From contig JADJXP010000002.1 of NCBI GenBank assembly GCA_016715795.1, positions 558,001-622,000 of the forward strand: a DNA stretch of 64,000 nucleotides, written 5' to 3'. Source of the DNA: Chloracidobacterium sp. (GTDB taxonomy: Bacteria > Acidobacteriota > Blastocatellia > Pyrinomonadales > Pyrinomonadaceae). A program made the translations under genes and the position numbers. Numbering within the stretch: position 1 is the stretch's first letter; each line of letters starts with the position of its first letter. The notes under the pieces were generated by a model that saw only the letters and a program-made list of their open reading frames with translations, had not been told where the DNA came from and did no database searches. Positions 1 through 8,425 of this stretch are shown in pieces.

Positions 1-102
1 CAGGCTGCCATTGAGCCGTGCGGTGGCGATTTCCGCCATCAATTCGGCAAACGGATGGGTCAGGACAGTTCCCTGAACTTCGAGTTCGGACTGCGAGGTC
101 AT
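1..102 (-). CDS. N-terminal fragment of a DUF4388-like protein (runs off the window)
   Basis: The minus strand reads from an ATG at 102-100 to the window edge, giving 34 residues beginning MTSQSELEVQGTVL and continuing HPFAELMAEIATARLNGSL. The pattern G-x-L then a hydrophobic helix and an R-x-x-G-x-L turn resembles the start of DUF4388 (PatA N-terminus-like) domains, common in signalling proteins of Acidobacteriota and Deltaproteobacteria. The rest of the protein is outside the window, so effector domains cannot be seen. It is divergent from the acetyltransferase gene at 243, and the 140-bp gap between them should hold promoters for both; none stood out. Confidence 0.5.
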   Translation of the reverse strand, partial: MTSQSELEVQGTVLTHPFAELMAEIATARLNGSL

Positions 103-242
103 GCTAGGCAGAAAGCGCGGGAGCAGGCGAAACGACCGAATGACGGCCTTCTCTCAAGGATATCAAATACTCACAGCGAAAGTTAAGACCTATTTTTAGC
201 GTTCGGTCACGCTATCTGTTAGCATTTTGAGCATCTGCAAGC

Positions 243-986
243 ATGGCCACTGATCTGGAAATTCGCGAATGTACTACGTTGGACGAAATGGCCGCATGCG
301 TACAATTGCAGCGTGCGGTTTTCCCTCTGCCGGAGGCCGAGATATCGCCGGTCCGCCACTTTGTTGTGACGAAGAACGCAGGAGGATTCGCGCTGGGAGC
401 CTTTGACGGCGGCCGTCTAGCAGGCTTTTCATTGAGCGTTCCGGCATTTCTGCGCGGTGCGCGGGCCTTCTATTCGCACATGACAGGCGTCCTGCCGGAA
501 TATCAATCTCACGGGTTAGGAGCGAAATTAAAATGGGCCCAGAGAGAACGGGCCCTGGCTCTCGGCGTCAATTATGTTAAGTGGACCTTCGAGCCGGTTA
601 AAGCCCGGAACGCCTACTTTAATATCGAGAAGCTCGGAGCGATCGTCGGCGAGTTTCGGGAGAATTTCTACGGAGTTGACTATGCGACGGCTCCGGAATT
701 AAGACAGGGCATGGCAAGTGACAGACTCTTTGCCGAATGGCATCTCGCGAGCGACAAGGTCGCCGCTCTGGCTAATGGCGACGGTGTCAGCGAACCGCAG
801 CCGCCTGTCGCGAATATCGAGATCATGAACGACTGGCCCGGTCTGGTAGCAGCCGACCCTGAGAAAGCCCGAACCGAGCAATTACGGATCCGCTTGGAGT
901 TTCAAGAGGCGTTCGAATTCGGTTTCATCTGCCGCGGATTTTACCGGGACAAGGATCGGCCCGCGTTTTTGCTTTACAGGTCATAG
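243..986 (+). CDS. GNAT-family acetyltransferase (COG3375-like)
   Basis: A 247-residue protein with a GNAT-type core. A central strand-loop FYSHMTGVLPEYQSHGLG ends in the Q-x-x-G-x-G/A acetyl-CoA pyrophosphate loop, followed by a helix AKLKWAQRERALALG. The downstream WTFEPVKARNAYFNIEKLG segment matches the predicted GNAT family COG3375 better than small single-domain GNATs. The acceptor substrate cannot be deduced. It overlaps or abuts the following Rieske oxygenase gene, so the two are probably cotranscribed and may act in the same modification or catabolic step. Family call is fairly firm; function unknown. Confidence 0.75.
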   Translation: MATDLEIRECTTLDEMAACVQLQRAVFPLPEAEISPVRHFVVTKNAGGFALGAFDGGRLAGFSLSVPAFLRGARAFYSHMTGVLPEYQSHGLGAKLKWAQRERALALGVNYVKWTFEPVKARNAYFNIEKLGAIVGEFRENFYGVDYATAPELRQGMASDRLFAEWHLASDKVAALANGDGVSEPQPPVANIEIMNDWPGLVAADPEKARTEQLRIRLEFQEAFEFGFICRGFYRDKDRPAFLLYRS

Positions 987-988
987 TG

Positions 989-2017
989 ATGTCCATCTTT
1001 GAGATCGATCCCGATATCAAGAAAGCCCGGACGCTCTCATCGGATTTCTACACCGATCGAGCTTGGTTTGAACTCTCAAAAGAAGAAATATTCGCGCATT
1101 CGTGGCAATTCCTTGGGCACGAAAGCCAATTCACCGGCCTGACGCCGTTGACGCTTCTGCCCGGAATGCTCGATGAACCGGTTTTGCTCGCGCAGAAGGG
1201 CGATCAGTTCCGCTGTCTCTCGAATGTCTGCACGCATCGCGCAAAAATATTGGTCGAGGAGCCGTGCGAGGCTAAGCTGATCCGCTGCGGATATCACGGC
1301 CGGCGGTTCTCGCTTGACGGGAAATTCGTGTCGATGCCGGAATTCGAGGGCGTAGAGGATTTTCCGTCTGACGCCGACAACCTAAAGCAGGTGGAATTCG
1401 CAGTGCGGCAAGGTTTTATGTTCGCGTCTGTCGAATCTAAGGCGTCGTTCGATACGTTCACGGCCGATGCAGCAGAACGATTTGGCGATTACGATATAGA
1501 CAGTTCACAATTGCGTCTGACCTCAAAACGGGAATACGAGATCGGAGCACATTGGGCGTTGTATTGCGAGAACTATCTCGAGGGATTTCACATCCCTTAC
1601 GTCCACAAGGGCCTCAACGAGATCGTCGATTACGGCACGTACAAGACCGAGACGTTCCGCTATTCGAGTCTCCAGACCGGTTATGACGGTGAAGGAAACA
1701 TTGCCGCGCGATACCTGTTCATCTTCCCGAATATGATGTTCAATTTTTATCCGTGGGGCGTCTCGGTCAACGTCGTCCGGCCCGTGACGCCGACCAAAAC
1801 GGTTGTCGAATTCCTGACCTACGTCGGCGACGATTCATTGGTCGATCAAGGTGCGGGCGCCGACCTGCATTCGGTAGAATTAGAGGACGAGGCTGTGGTC
1901 GAAAGTGTGCAGCGCGGCATCCGGTCGCGTTTTTACACGCACGGGCGATACTCACCGACACGAGAACAAGGAACGCATCACTTTCATCGCCTGATCGCCG
2001 AGTTTATGTCCGGATAG
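989..2017 (+). CDS. Rieske non-haem iron oxygenase, large (alpha) subunit-like
   Basis: An aromatic-ring-hydroxylating-dioxygenase-type protein of about 342 residues. The N-terminal Rieske [2Fe-2S] domain has ligands CTH (about residue 81) and CGYH (about 100). The C-terminal catalytic domain has ENYLEGFHIPYVH (about 195-206), supplying the two histidines of the mononuclear iron facial triad. No beta subunit or reductase gene lies nearby, which favours the single-component-type monooxygenase or demethylase branch fed by a remote reductase. A GTG at 986 overlaps the upstream stop and would add one residue; the ATG at 989 is preferred. It sits directly between the acetyltransferase and ligA. 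Substrate unknown. Confidence 0.85.
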   Translation: MSIFEIDPDIKKARTLSSDFYTDRAWFELSKEEIFAHSWQFLGHESQFTGLTPLTLLPGMLDEPVLLAQKGDQFRCLSNVCTHRAKILVEEPCEAKLIRCGYHGRRFSLDGKFVSMPEFEGVEDFPSDADNLKQVEFAVRQGFMFASVESKASFDTFTADAAERFGDYDIDSSQLRLTSKREYEIGAHWALYCENYLEGFHIPYVHKGLNEIVDYGTYKTETFRYSSLQTGYDGEGNIAARYLFIFPNMMFNFYPWGVSVNVVRPVTPTKTVVEFLTYVGDDSLVDQGAGADLHSVELEDEAVVESVQRGIRSRFYTHGRYSPTREQGTHHFHRLIAEFMSG

Positions 2018-2020
2018 CTG

Positions 2021-4024
2021 ATGACACCGAACGTAAATAAAGAAATTGAACAGCTTAGGGCTGAGATCGAGCGGCACAACGAGCTTTATTATCAGAAAGC
2101 CGAGCCGGAGATATCGGATTTTGAGTTTGACCAACTGCTTGAACGGCTAAAAGCCCTCGAAGCAGAGCATCCCAAACTCATCACGCCCGACAGCCCGACG
2201 CAGCGTGTTGGCGGCAAGGCGGACAGCCTGCGGCCGTTCAGGCACACCGTGCCGCTGATGTCGCTCGACAACAGCTACAGCCTCGACGATCTCAAGGCCT
2301 TCACCGAACGTTGCGAAAAGCTGGCCGAGGGCCGCAAACTTGAATATTTCGCTGAGCTTAAGATCGACGGCCTGTCGGTGGCACTGCATTACGAGAACGG
2401 CATTCTCGCGACCGGTGCAACGCGCGGCGACGGGGCAACCGGCGATGAGGTAACACAGAACGTAAAGACGATCCGTTCGATCCCGCTGCGACTCAAAACG
2501 GATTTGCCGCCGCACGCTGAGGTGCGCGGCGAGGTGTTTTTGTCACGGTCGCAGTTTGCCAGGATCAATGCCGAGCTTGAGATGCAGGGCGAGAAGACGT
2601 TTGCCAACCCGCGTAACTGCGCTTCGGGGACGCTGCGGATGCTCGATTCACAGATCGTAGCGTCGCGGCGACTCGATATGTTTCCCTACGACGCGTTCAC
2701 CGGCGCGTCAAAGATGTTTGCAACGCACGCCGAGGTTTTTGAGTGGTGCGAGAAGAATGGGTTTAACGTCAATCCGAATCGGCGATTGTGTCGCGATTTT
2801 GATGAGCTTGTCGAGTTTGTCAACGAGATGGAAATGCACCGCGACACGCTCGATTACGAGATCGACGGTGTGGTCGTAAAGGTCAATTCAACCGCGCTTC
2901 AGGACGAATTCGGGGCAACGAGCAAAGCCCCTCGCTGGGCTATCGCATACAAATATCCGGCCCGGCAGGCGACGACAAAACTGCTCGGCATAGAGATCAG
3001 CGTAGGCCGCACAGGCGCACTGACGCCCATCGCCCTGCTTGAACCGACACTGCTGGCCGGCACAACCGTCGCCCGCGCATCTTTGCACAATGAGGACGAG
3101 ATCAAACGGCTCGGCCTGATGATCGGCGACCACGTCCTGATCGAAAAAAGCGGTGAGATCATCCCGCAAGTGCTGCAAAACATTTCGGCGCGACGTGACG
3201 GAAGCGAAACTGAATTTAAGTTTCCTGACATCTGTCCCGTCTGCTCATCACCCGCCGTTCGCCCGGAGGGCGAGGCGGTTCGCCGCTGCATCAATACCGA
3301 TTGTCCCGCCAAAATAAAAGGCCGTATCGGCTATTACGCCTCGCGAAAGGCAATGGACATAGAGGGCCTCGGCGACGTGTTGATCAATACTCTCGTCGAC
3401 ACCGGCCTGGTCAACGACGTCGCCGACCTCTACAACCTTACCGTCGAGCAGATCGCCACTCTCGAACGCATGGCCGAAAAGTCTGGCACAAATCTGATCG
3501 ACCAGATCGAAGCAAGCAAGACGGGCGGCCTTCAGCGGCTGCTCTTCGGTATCGATATTCGCCACGTCGGCGAGCGATATGCAAAGTTGCTCGCGAGGCA
3601 TTTCCGCTCAATCGATAGTCTCGCCGAGGCGAGTGTCCAAGATCTAGACGACATCCCCGAGATCGGCCTCGCCGTAGCCGAGAGCGTGCATCAATGGATG
3701 CGTGATCCAAAGAATGTCGATCTGATAGCGCGACTTCGCAACGCCGGTGTCCAGATGGAGATGGACGCAACCTCGACCGCGGCGTTGGATGAACGCTTCG
3801 TCGGCAAGACATTCGTCCTCACCGGAAGGCTTGAGAACTACACCCGCGACGAGGCCGCTAAACTCATCGAAGACCGCGGCGGCCGCGTCTCATCGTCGGT
3901 GAGTAAGAAAACGGATTACGTCGTCGCGGGTGAGGATGCGGGGTCGAAATTGACGAAGGCGGAGAGTCTGGGCGTGACAGTCCTGGCCGAGAATGAGCTT
4001 CAGGCCATGATCGGAGGAGCATGA
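2021..4024 (+). CDS. ligA: NAD-dependent DNA ligase LigA
   Basis: Seals nicks during replication and repair using NAD+ as AMP donor. The 667 residues show the complete bacterial order. An N-terminal Ia region precedes the adenylation domain with AELKIDG, where K114 is the adenylated lysine. OB fold, a four-Cys zinc finger (CPVC at about 406, then CINTDCP), helix-hairpin-helix repeats and a C-terminal BRCT domain (FVGKTFVLTGRLENYTRDEA) follow. Length is normal. It starts 3 bp after the Rieske gene stop and its own stop overlaps the next start (ATGA), placing it at the head of a translationally coupled run that ends in glyA. Confidence 0.98.
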   Translation: MTPNVNKEIEQLRAEIERHNELYYQKAEPEISDFEFDQLLERLKALEAEHPKLITPDSPTQRVGGKADSLRPFRHTVPLMSLDNSYSLDDLKAFTERCEKLAEGRKLEYFAELKIDGLSVALHYENGILATGATRGDGATGDEVTQNVKTIRSIPLRLKTDLPPHAEVRGEVFLSRSQFARINAELEMQGEKTFANPRNCASGTLRMLDSQIVASRRLDMFPYDAFTGASKMFATHAEVFEWCEKNGFNVNPNRRLCRDFDELVEFVNEMEMHRDTLDYEIDGVVVKVNSTALQDEFGATSKAPRWAIAYKYPARQATTKLLGIEISVGRTGALTPIALLEPTLLAGTTVARASLHNEDEIKRLGLMIGDHVLIEKSGEIIPQVLQNISARRDGSETEFKFPDICPVCSSPAVRPEGEAVRRCINTDCPAKIKGRIGYYASRKAMDIEGLGDVLINTLVDTGLVNDVADLYNLTVEQIATLERMAEKSGTNLIDQIEASKTGGLQRLLFGIDIRHVGERYAKLLARHFRSIDSLAEASVQDLDDIPEIGLAVAESVHQWMRDPKNVDLIARLRNAGVQMEMDATSTAALDERFVGKTFVLTGRLENYTRDEAAKLIEDRGGRVSSSVSKKTDYVVAGEDAGSKLTKAESLGVTVLAENELQAMIGGA

Positions 4025-4593
4025 TGATCGAGGCCGACGAGATGCTGTCCACGCTGAGTGACGTGACCAGACGGTTGGACGAACTTGGTGTCGCGTACAT
4101 GGTTACGGGTTCGTTTGCGATGAGTACCTACGCTATTGCACGCACAACGCTCGATATCGATATCGTTATCGAGATCGCCGGAATCGATGCACATCGATTT
4201 GCCACTAAGTTTACGAACGACTACTACGTCACTTCCGAATCGGTCGAACGCTCCCGACGGCAAGGGTTGATGTTCAATATGTTGAGCAATGCGACCGGCA
4301 TCAAGATCGACTGTATCCCAAGAAAATCGGACCGTTTTGAGCGTGAGAAGTTCGAAAGACGACGCTTGGCGACTCTGGGCGGAGTCGAATTTTGGGCAAT
4401 CGACAAGAACGACCTTATAATGTCTAAGTTACGTTGGGCTAAAGACTCGCACTCCGAGCTTCAGTTCCGCGACGTCCAGCGACTTTTGGAATCGGGCGTG
4501 CCCGATGAAGCGATAAGAACGCGGGTGGACGAAGAAGGACTTAGTGAGGTTTGGATGGCATTCAAGGAATGGATGACACAAACACAGAAGTGA
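4021..4593 (+). CDS. Nucleotidyltransferase-fold protein, probable partner of the next small gene
   Basis: A 190-residue protein. The stretch LGVAYMVTGSFAMSTYAIAR followed by TTLDIDIVIE has the GS...DxD layout of minimal nucleotidyltransferases (AbiEii/MNT-like, DUF6036-type). A later WAIDKNDLIMSKLRWAKDSHS segment, with a K-R pair and a helical C-terminus, is also typical of this group. It overlaps ligA by 4 bp and the following small gene by 25 bp. Such pairs are known as MNT-type toxin-antitoxin modules elsewhere, but its lodging inside a ligA-glyA housekeeping run is unusual. The catalytic acidic residues look intact. Nucleotide and target are not deducible. Confidence 0.7.
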   Translation: MMIEADEMLSTLSDVTRRLDELGVAYMVTGSFAMSTYAIARTTLDIDIVIEIAGIDAHRFATKFTNDYYVTSESVERSRRQGLMFNMLSNATGIKIDCIPRKSDRFEREKFERRRLATLGGVEFWAIDKNDLIMSKLRWAKDSHSELQFRDVQRLLESGVPDEAIRTRVDEEGLSEVWMAFKEWMTQTQK

Positions 4594-4793
4594 GGCGGCT
4601 GCAGCATTCGTACTGGATGAGCCTGCCAGAAGCTGAACGCTTTCGCCGCTGCGGTCAATTATTCGCGCTTGCTAAACTGGCCGCACTTGAACGAGCGCCC
4701 GCAGATCTTTCCGCTGAAGAGAAGAAATGGTTCGTTATCCAGGAATTCTACGGCGCCGATTTTGTTGATATGGTGAGGGAGAACAATGACTGA
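4569..4793 (+). CDS. Small unknown protein paired with the nucleotidyltransferase gene
   Basis: A 74-residue protein starting MDDTNTEVRRLQHSYW; a TTG at 4551 would add six residues. It contains LPEAERFRRCGQLFALAKLA followed by an acidic helix ending in an aromatic-rich IQEFYGADFVD. I recall similar small proteins with an 'LPEERF...F..A...' helix next to nucleotidyltransferase genes, which would make it the cognate partner (antitoxin or regulatory subunit). It overlaps both the preceding gene (25 bp) and glyA (ATGA at 4790), so the three are probably translationally coupled. Function is inferred from position only. Confidence 0.6.
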   Translation: MDDTNTEVRRLQHSYWMSLPEAERFRRCGQLFALAKLAALERAPADLSAEEKKWFVIQEFYGADFVDMVRENND

Positions 4794-6075
4794 CTTTTTT
4801 ACCGCTGATCTGGTATTCGTCGATCCCATGATCGCCGACGCCATCGACAACGAGGTCCGTCGCCAGACTGACGGCCTTGAGCTGATCGCCTCGGAGAATT
4901 TTGTGTCCGAGGCGGTGCTGCAGGCGATGGGGACGGTGTTTACTAATAAGTACGCCGAGGGCTATCCGGGCAAGCGGTATTACGGCGGGTGCGAGTTTGC
5001 GGATGTTGTCGAGCAGACGGCGATCGACCGGGCGAAGGAGCTTTTCGGCTGCGATCATGCGAATGTGCAGCCGCACAGCGGGGCTCAGGCCAATATGTCG
5101 GTGCTGCTGACGGCGCTTGAGCATGGCGACACGATATTGGGGATGAATCTCTCGCACGGCGGGCATCTGACGCACGGGCACCCGCTGAATTTCTCGGGCA
5201 TCAATTACAAGGTTGCGGATTATGGCGTAAACCGTGACACCGAGCAGATCGATTACGACGAGCTGCAAAAGATCGCCGAGGAATCGCGGCCAAAGCTGCT
5301 GATCTGCGGTGCTTCGGCATATCCGCGAACGATAGATTTTGCACGCATTGGCGAGATCGCACGCTCGGTCGGGGCAAAGGTGATGGCCGACATCGCGCAT
5401 ATCGCCGGGCTTGTCGCCACAGGCCTGCATCCTTCGCCAGTGCCGCATTGTGAGTTTGTGACGACGACGACGCACAAGACGCTCCGCGGCCCGCGCGGTG
5501 GGATGGCGATGTGCAAAGAGGAATTCGCCGCCGATCTCAACAAACGCGTCTTCCCCGGCGTTCAGGGCGGGCCGCTGGTGCATATCATCGCGGCTAAGGC
5601 AGTGGCATTCGGCGAGGCGTTAGAGCAGGAATTCAAGGCGTATCAACAACAGGTCTTGGCCAACGCTCAGGCCCTCGCTGCAACATTGCAGGATGCTGGA
5701 CTGCGGATAGTATCGGGCGGCACGGACAACCATCTGATGATGGTGGACGTATTTATGGACGGCAAAGGCATAACGGGCAAGGCCGCCGAAAAGGCACTCG
5801 ACGAGGTCCACATCACGGTGAACAAGAACACCATTCCCTTTGACACGCAAAAACCCTTCGTCGCCTCCGGCATCCGTTTAGGAACGCCAGCCCTGACGAC
5901 TCGCGGCATGAAAGAGGACGAGATGCGTGCGATCGGGGGGATTATCGCGTCGGTCATCCATGAGCCTGAGTCGGAAGACGTGCGGACGCGTGTCCGCCGC
6001 GAGGTACTTGAACTGACCGCCAAGTTCCCAATGTATCCCGGCCGGGCGAACAACGAGGCGATATCGGCTGTGTGA
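4786..6075 (+). CDS. glyA: Serine hydroxymethyltransferase
   Basis: Interconverts serine and glycine using PLP and tetrahydrofolate, supplying one-carbon units. The 429 residues include the substrate region ELIASENFVSEAVLQAMG, the PHSGAQAN loop, the DIAHIAGLVA strand, and TTTTHKTLRGPRGG, where K231 should form the PLP Schiff base. Length is normal for bacterial GlyA. The start overlaps the end of the preceding small gene. It converges with xdhB; only 16 bp separate the two stops and no clear terminator hairpin is visible there. The glycine cleavage operon lies far away at 39-45 kb. Confidence 0.97.
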   Translation: MTDFFTADLVFVDPMIADAIDNEVRRQTDGLELIASENFVSEAVLQAMGTVFTNKYAEGYPGKRYYGGCEFADVVEQTAIDRAKELFGCDHANVQPHSGAQANMSVLLTALEHGDTILGMNLSHGGHLTHGHPLNFSGINYKVADYGVNRDTEQIDYDELQKIAEESRPKLLICGASAYPRTIDFARIGEIARSVGAKVMADIAHIAGLVATGLHPSPVPHCEFVTTTTHKTLRGPRGGMAMCKEEFAADLNKRVFPGVQGGPLVHIIAAKAVAFGEALEQEFKAYQQQVLANAQALAATLQDAGLRIVSGGTDNHLMMVDVFMDGKGITGKAAEKALDEVHITVNKNTIPFDTQKPFVASGIRLGTPALTTRGMKEDEMRAIGGIIASVIHEPESEDVRTRVRREVLELTAKFPMYPGRANNEAISAV

Positions 6076-6091
6076 TCCAATGAACCGACTT

Positions 6092-8347
6092 TTACGCCTT
6101 GTGTCCGTATAAATTCATTAACACCTTTTCCGGCGTGAACGGCAGGTCGAATGACGGCGAACAGTCGGTGAACGCCTTTATCGCATTGCGGATCGCGAAA
6201 TAGGCCCCAAGAGCGTACATCAGCGGCGGTTCGCCGACGGCTTTTGAGTTGAATATGGCGAGGTTTGAACGCTTCGTCGCGAGCGGCTCGACGGCGATCT
6301 CTTTGGGGACGCTGTAGATGTCCGGCACCTTGTAGGTGGAAAGGGCATTTGACCTCAGACGGCCGTCGGCATCATAGACGACCTCTTCCATCGTCACCCA
6401 GCCGATGCCCTGGACGATGCCGCCTTCGATCTGGCCGAGATCGACCGCCGTGTTCATGGACGAGCCAAAATCGTGACAGCACTTCACATAATCGACCTCA
6501 TAACGGCCCCGCAAACAATCGACCGTTACGCCGATAAAGGCGGTCCCATAAACGTGATATGCGAACGGATGTCCTTTCGCCGTTGCCCAGTCAAACCCGA
6601 TGCCCGGCGTCGCGTAATGTGAATGTTCGCTTAGATTTACACGTTGGAGATGAGCTTCCATTACGAGCGATTGCCAAGCGAGCGAGGTCTTGTCGCCGTT
6701 GCGGTAAACAAAGCCATCTTGCAATGACAGGTCATCGACACTCGCCGCCTCAACGAGGTCTTTTGCGACCTCAAACAGTCTGCCACGGATCACCTCACAC
6801 GCGAGCTGCGTCGCTTTGCCGTTCAGGTCGGCCGCTGCGGATGCCGCGGTAGGCGAGGTATTGGCGATCCGCAACGTGTTCGTCGTCTGGACTTTGACCG
6901 CGTCAATCTCAAGCCCGAACATCTTTGCCGCGACCTGCGCCATTTTTGTATTCACGCCCTGTCCCATCTCGACCGCGCCCGTCGAGACCGCAACCGAGCC
7001 GTCCGTGTAAACATGCACGAGCGAGCGGGCCTGGTTCATCGGCGTCTTGGTGAATGAGATGCCAAAGCACACGGGCATTGTCGCGACGGCTTTCTTGAAG
7101 TATTTCGAGCCAGCGTTGAAATCATCGGCTTCTTTTTGCAGCCTCGCGAGATCATACTTTTCGTCGGCCTGTGTCCAACTGGTCACGGCTTCGCTCTCGG
7201 CAAGCTGTCCATATGGGAATTCGTCGCCATCGACCAAGAGATTACGCCGCTGTATCTCCGTCGCGCTTACGCCGAGTTTGTCGGCTGCGTGAGCGATCGC
7301 CGATTCGATCACAAACATTCCCTGCGGGCCGCCAAAGCCGCGAAACGCCGTGTTCGGCGGCAGATTTGTGCGGCAGCAATACGCGGTCGCAGTGACGTTC
7401 GGGATGTAATACGAATTTGTACAGTGAAACAGCGTTCGTTCGAGCACTGGCGGCGATAGATCGCACGCGGCGCCGGCGTTCTGAAAAAATGTCGCTTCAT
7501 ACGCAACGATCTTCAAATTTTTGTCGAGCCCGATCTTGTAGTCGCTCGAATACGGATGCCGTTTTCCGGTCATCCGCATGTCTTCCATTCGGTGGAGAGC
7601 GTATTTTACGGGCTTGCCAGTCAATTGAGCCGCGACGGCAACAATGCCTGCCCACGCATTCGCCTGATCTTCCTTGCCGCCAAAACCGCCACCAAGGCGC
7701 TGCACATCGACCTCGACCTTGTGCATCGGCAAACCCGTGACACGACAAACGGCACGCTGAACTGCCGTCGGTCCTTGCGTCGATGAATAAACGCGGATGC
7801 CGCTCTGCTCGGTCGGCACGGCATACGCGCCCTGCGTCTCGATGTAAAGATGTTCCTGTCCGTTCTGCTCGGTTCGTCCCTCGAAAACGTGAGCACAGTC
7901 TCTGAATGCTGCCGCCGTGTCGCCGAGCACGAACTTCTTCGGCGGAACGATAAATCTCTCATTGACCGCAGCAACCCGAGGGTCGATCACAGGTTCTAAC
8001 GGCTCAATCTGAACTTGGATCTTCTTTGCGGCTTTGCGGGCAAGTTCTTCTGTCTCCGCAACTACAATTGCTATCGGCTGCCCCGCAAAATGCACTTCGC
8101 CGTCAGCCAGGAGTGGTTCGTCCGGCACGATGCCGCCGATCTGGTTCTCGCCGATCAAATCTTTAGCCGTGATGACACGAACAACACCGTCGCTATGTTC
8201 AGCGTCGCTCGTATCGACGCTTTTCAACTTTCCGTGCGCAACCGGCGAATCATAGACACACGCAAACAACGTCCCGTGAACCACAGGAATATCGTCGAGA
8301 TAGACACTCTCGCCGCGCACGTGTGAATGTGAATCGATGTTCTTCAT
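6092..8347 (-). CDS. xdhB: Xanthine dehydrogenase, molybdopterin-binding subunit
   Basis: Large molybdenum subunit of a two-subunit (Rhodobacter-type) xanthine dehydrogenase that oxidises hypoxanthine and xanthine to urate. The 751 residues begin with the conserved RGESVYLDD. Three motifs typical of the Moco and active-site region are visible: LGGGFGGKEDQ, AFRGFGGPQG, and AVGEPPLMYALG near the C-terminus, which carries the catalytic glutamate. It is transcribed after xdhA, with the 79-bp gap filled almost entirely by a palindromic repeat (8357-8425). With the guanine-deaminase-like gene upstream it forms a purine-degradation cluster. No xdhC maturation gene is present in the window. Confidence 0.93.
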   Translation of the reverse strand: MKNIDSHSHVRGESVYLDDIPVVHGTLFACVYDSPVAHGKLKSVDTSDAEHSDGVVRVITAKDLIGENQIGGIVPDEPLLADGEVHFAGQPIAIVVAETEELARKAAKKIQVQIEPLEPVIDPRVAAVNERFIVPPKKFVLGDTAAAFRDCAHVFEGRTEQNGQEHLYIETQGAYAVPTEQSGIRVYSSTQGPTAVQRAVCRVTGLPMHKVEVDVQRLGGGFGGKEDQANAWAGIVAVAAQLTGKPVKYALHRMEDMRMTGKRHPYSSDYKIGLDKNLKIVAYEATFFQNAGAACDLSPPVLERTLFHCTNSYYIPNVTATAYCCRTNLPPNTAFRGFGGPQGMFVIESAIAHAADKLGVSATEIQRRNLLVDGDEFPYGQLAESEAVTSWTQADEKYDLARLQKEADDFNAGSKYFKKAVATMPVCFGISFTKTPMNQARSLVHVYTDGSVAVSTGAVEMGQGVNTKMAQVAAKMFGLEIDAVKVQTTNTLRIANTSPTAASAAADLNGKATQLACEVIRGRLFEVAKDLVEAASVDDLSLQDGFVYRNGDKTSLAWQSLVMEAHLQRVNLSEHSHYATPGIGFDWATAKGHPFAYHVYGTAFIGVTVDCLRGRYEVDYVKCCHDFGSSMNTAVDLGQIEGGIVQGIGWVTMEEVVYDADGRLRSNALSTYKVPDIYSVPKEIAVEPLATKRSNLAIFNSKAVGEPPLMYALGAYFAIRNAIKAFTDCSPSFDLPFTPEKVLMNLYGHKA

Positions 8348-8356
8348 TCAAGAAAT

Positions 8357-8425
8357 TTCACCACAGAGACACAGAGCACACGGAGCGGCCTTGATCGCTC
8401 TGTGCCTCTGTGGCTCTGTGGTGAA
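8357..8425. repeat. Word-repeat hairpin between xdhA and xdhB
   Basis: Two arms of about 30 nt, 8357-8387 and 8396-8425, form a near-perfect inverted repeat with an 8-nt loop. Each arm is built from degenerate copies of the word CACAGAG. The right arm ends exactly at the xdhA stop codon (8426-8428). There is no T-tract, so it is not an obvious terminator; it could attenuate or stabilise the xdhA-xdhB message. The same architecture with other words recurs at 9848, 30042, 43224 and 43704. Confidence 0.8.

Noticed and set aside
4735..5583. A 282-residue minus-strand frame opposite glyA
   Set aside because: Antisense shadow of a clearly recognised gene.
8357..8425. Intrinsic terminator between xdhA and xdhB
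   Set aside because: No T-tract follows the stem on the transcribed strand, and xdhB must be expressed with xdhA.
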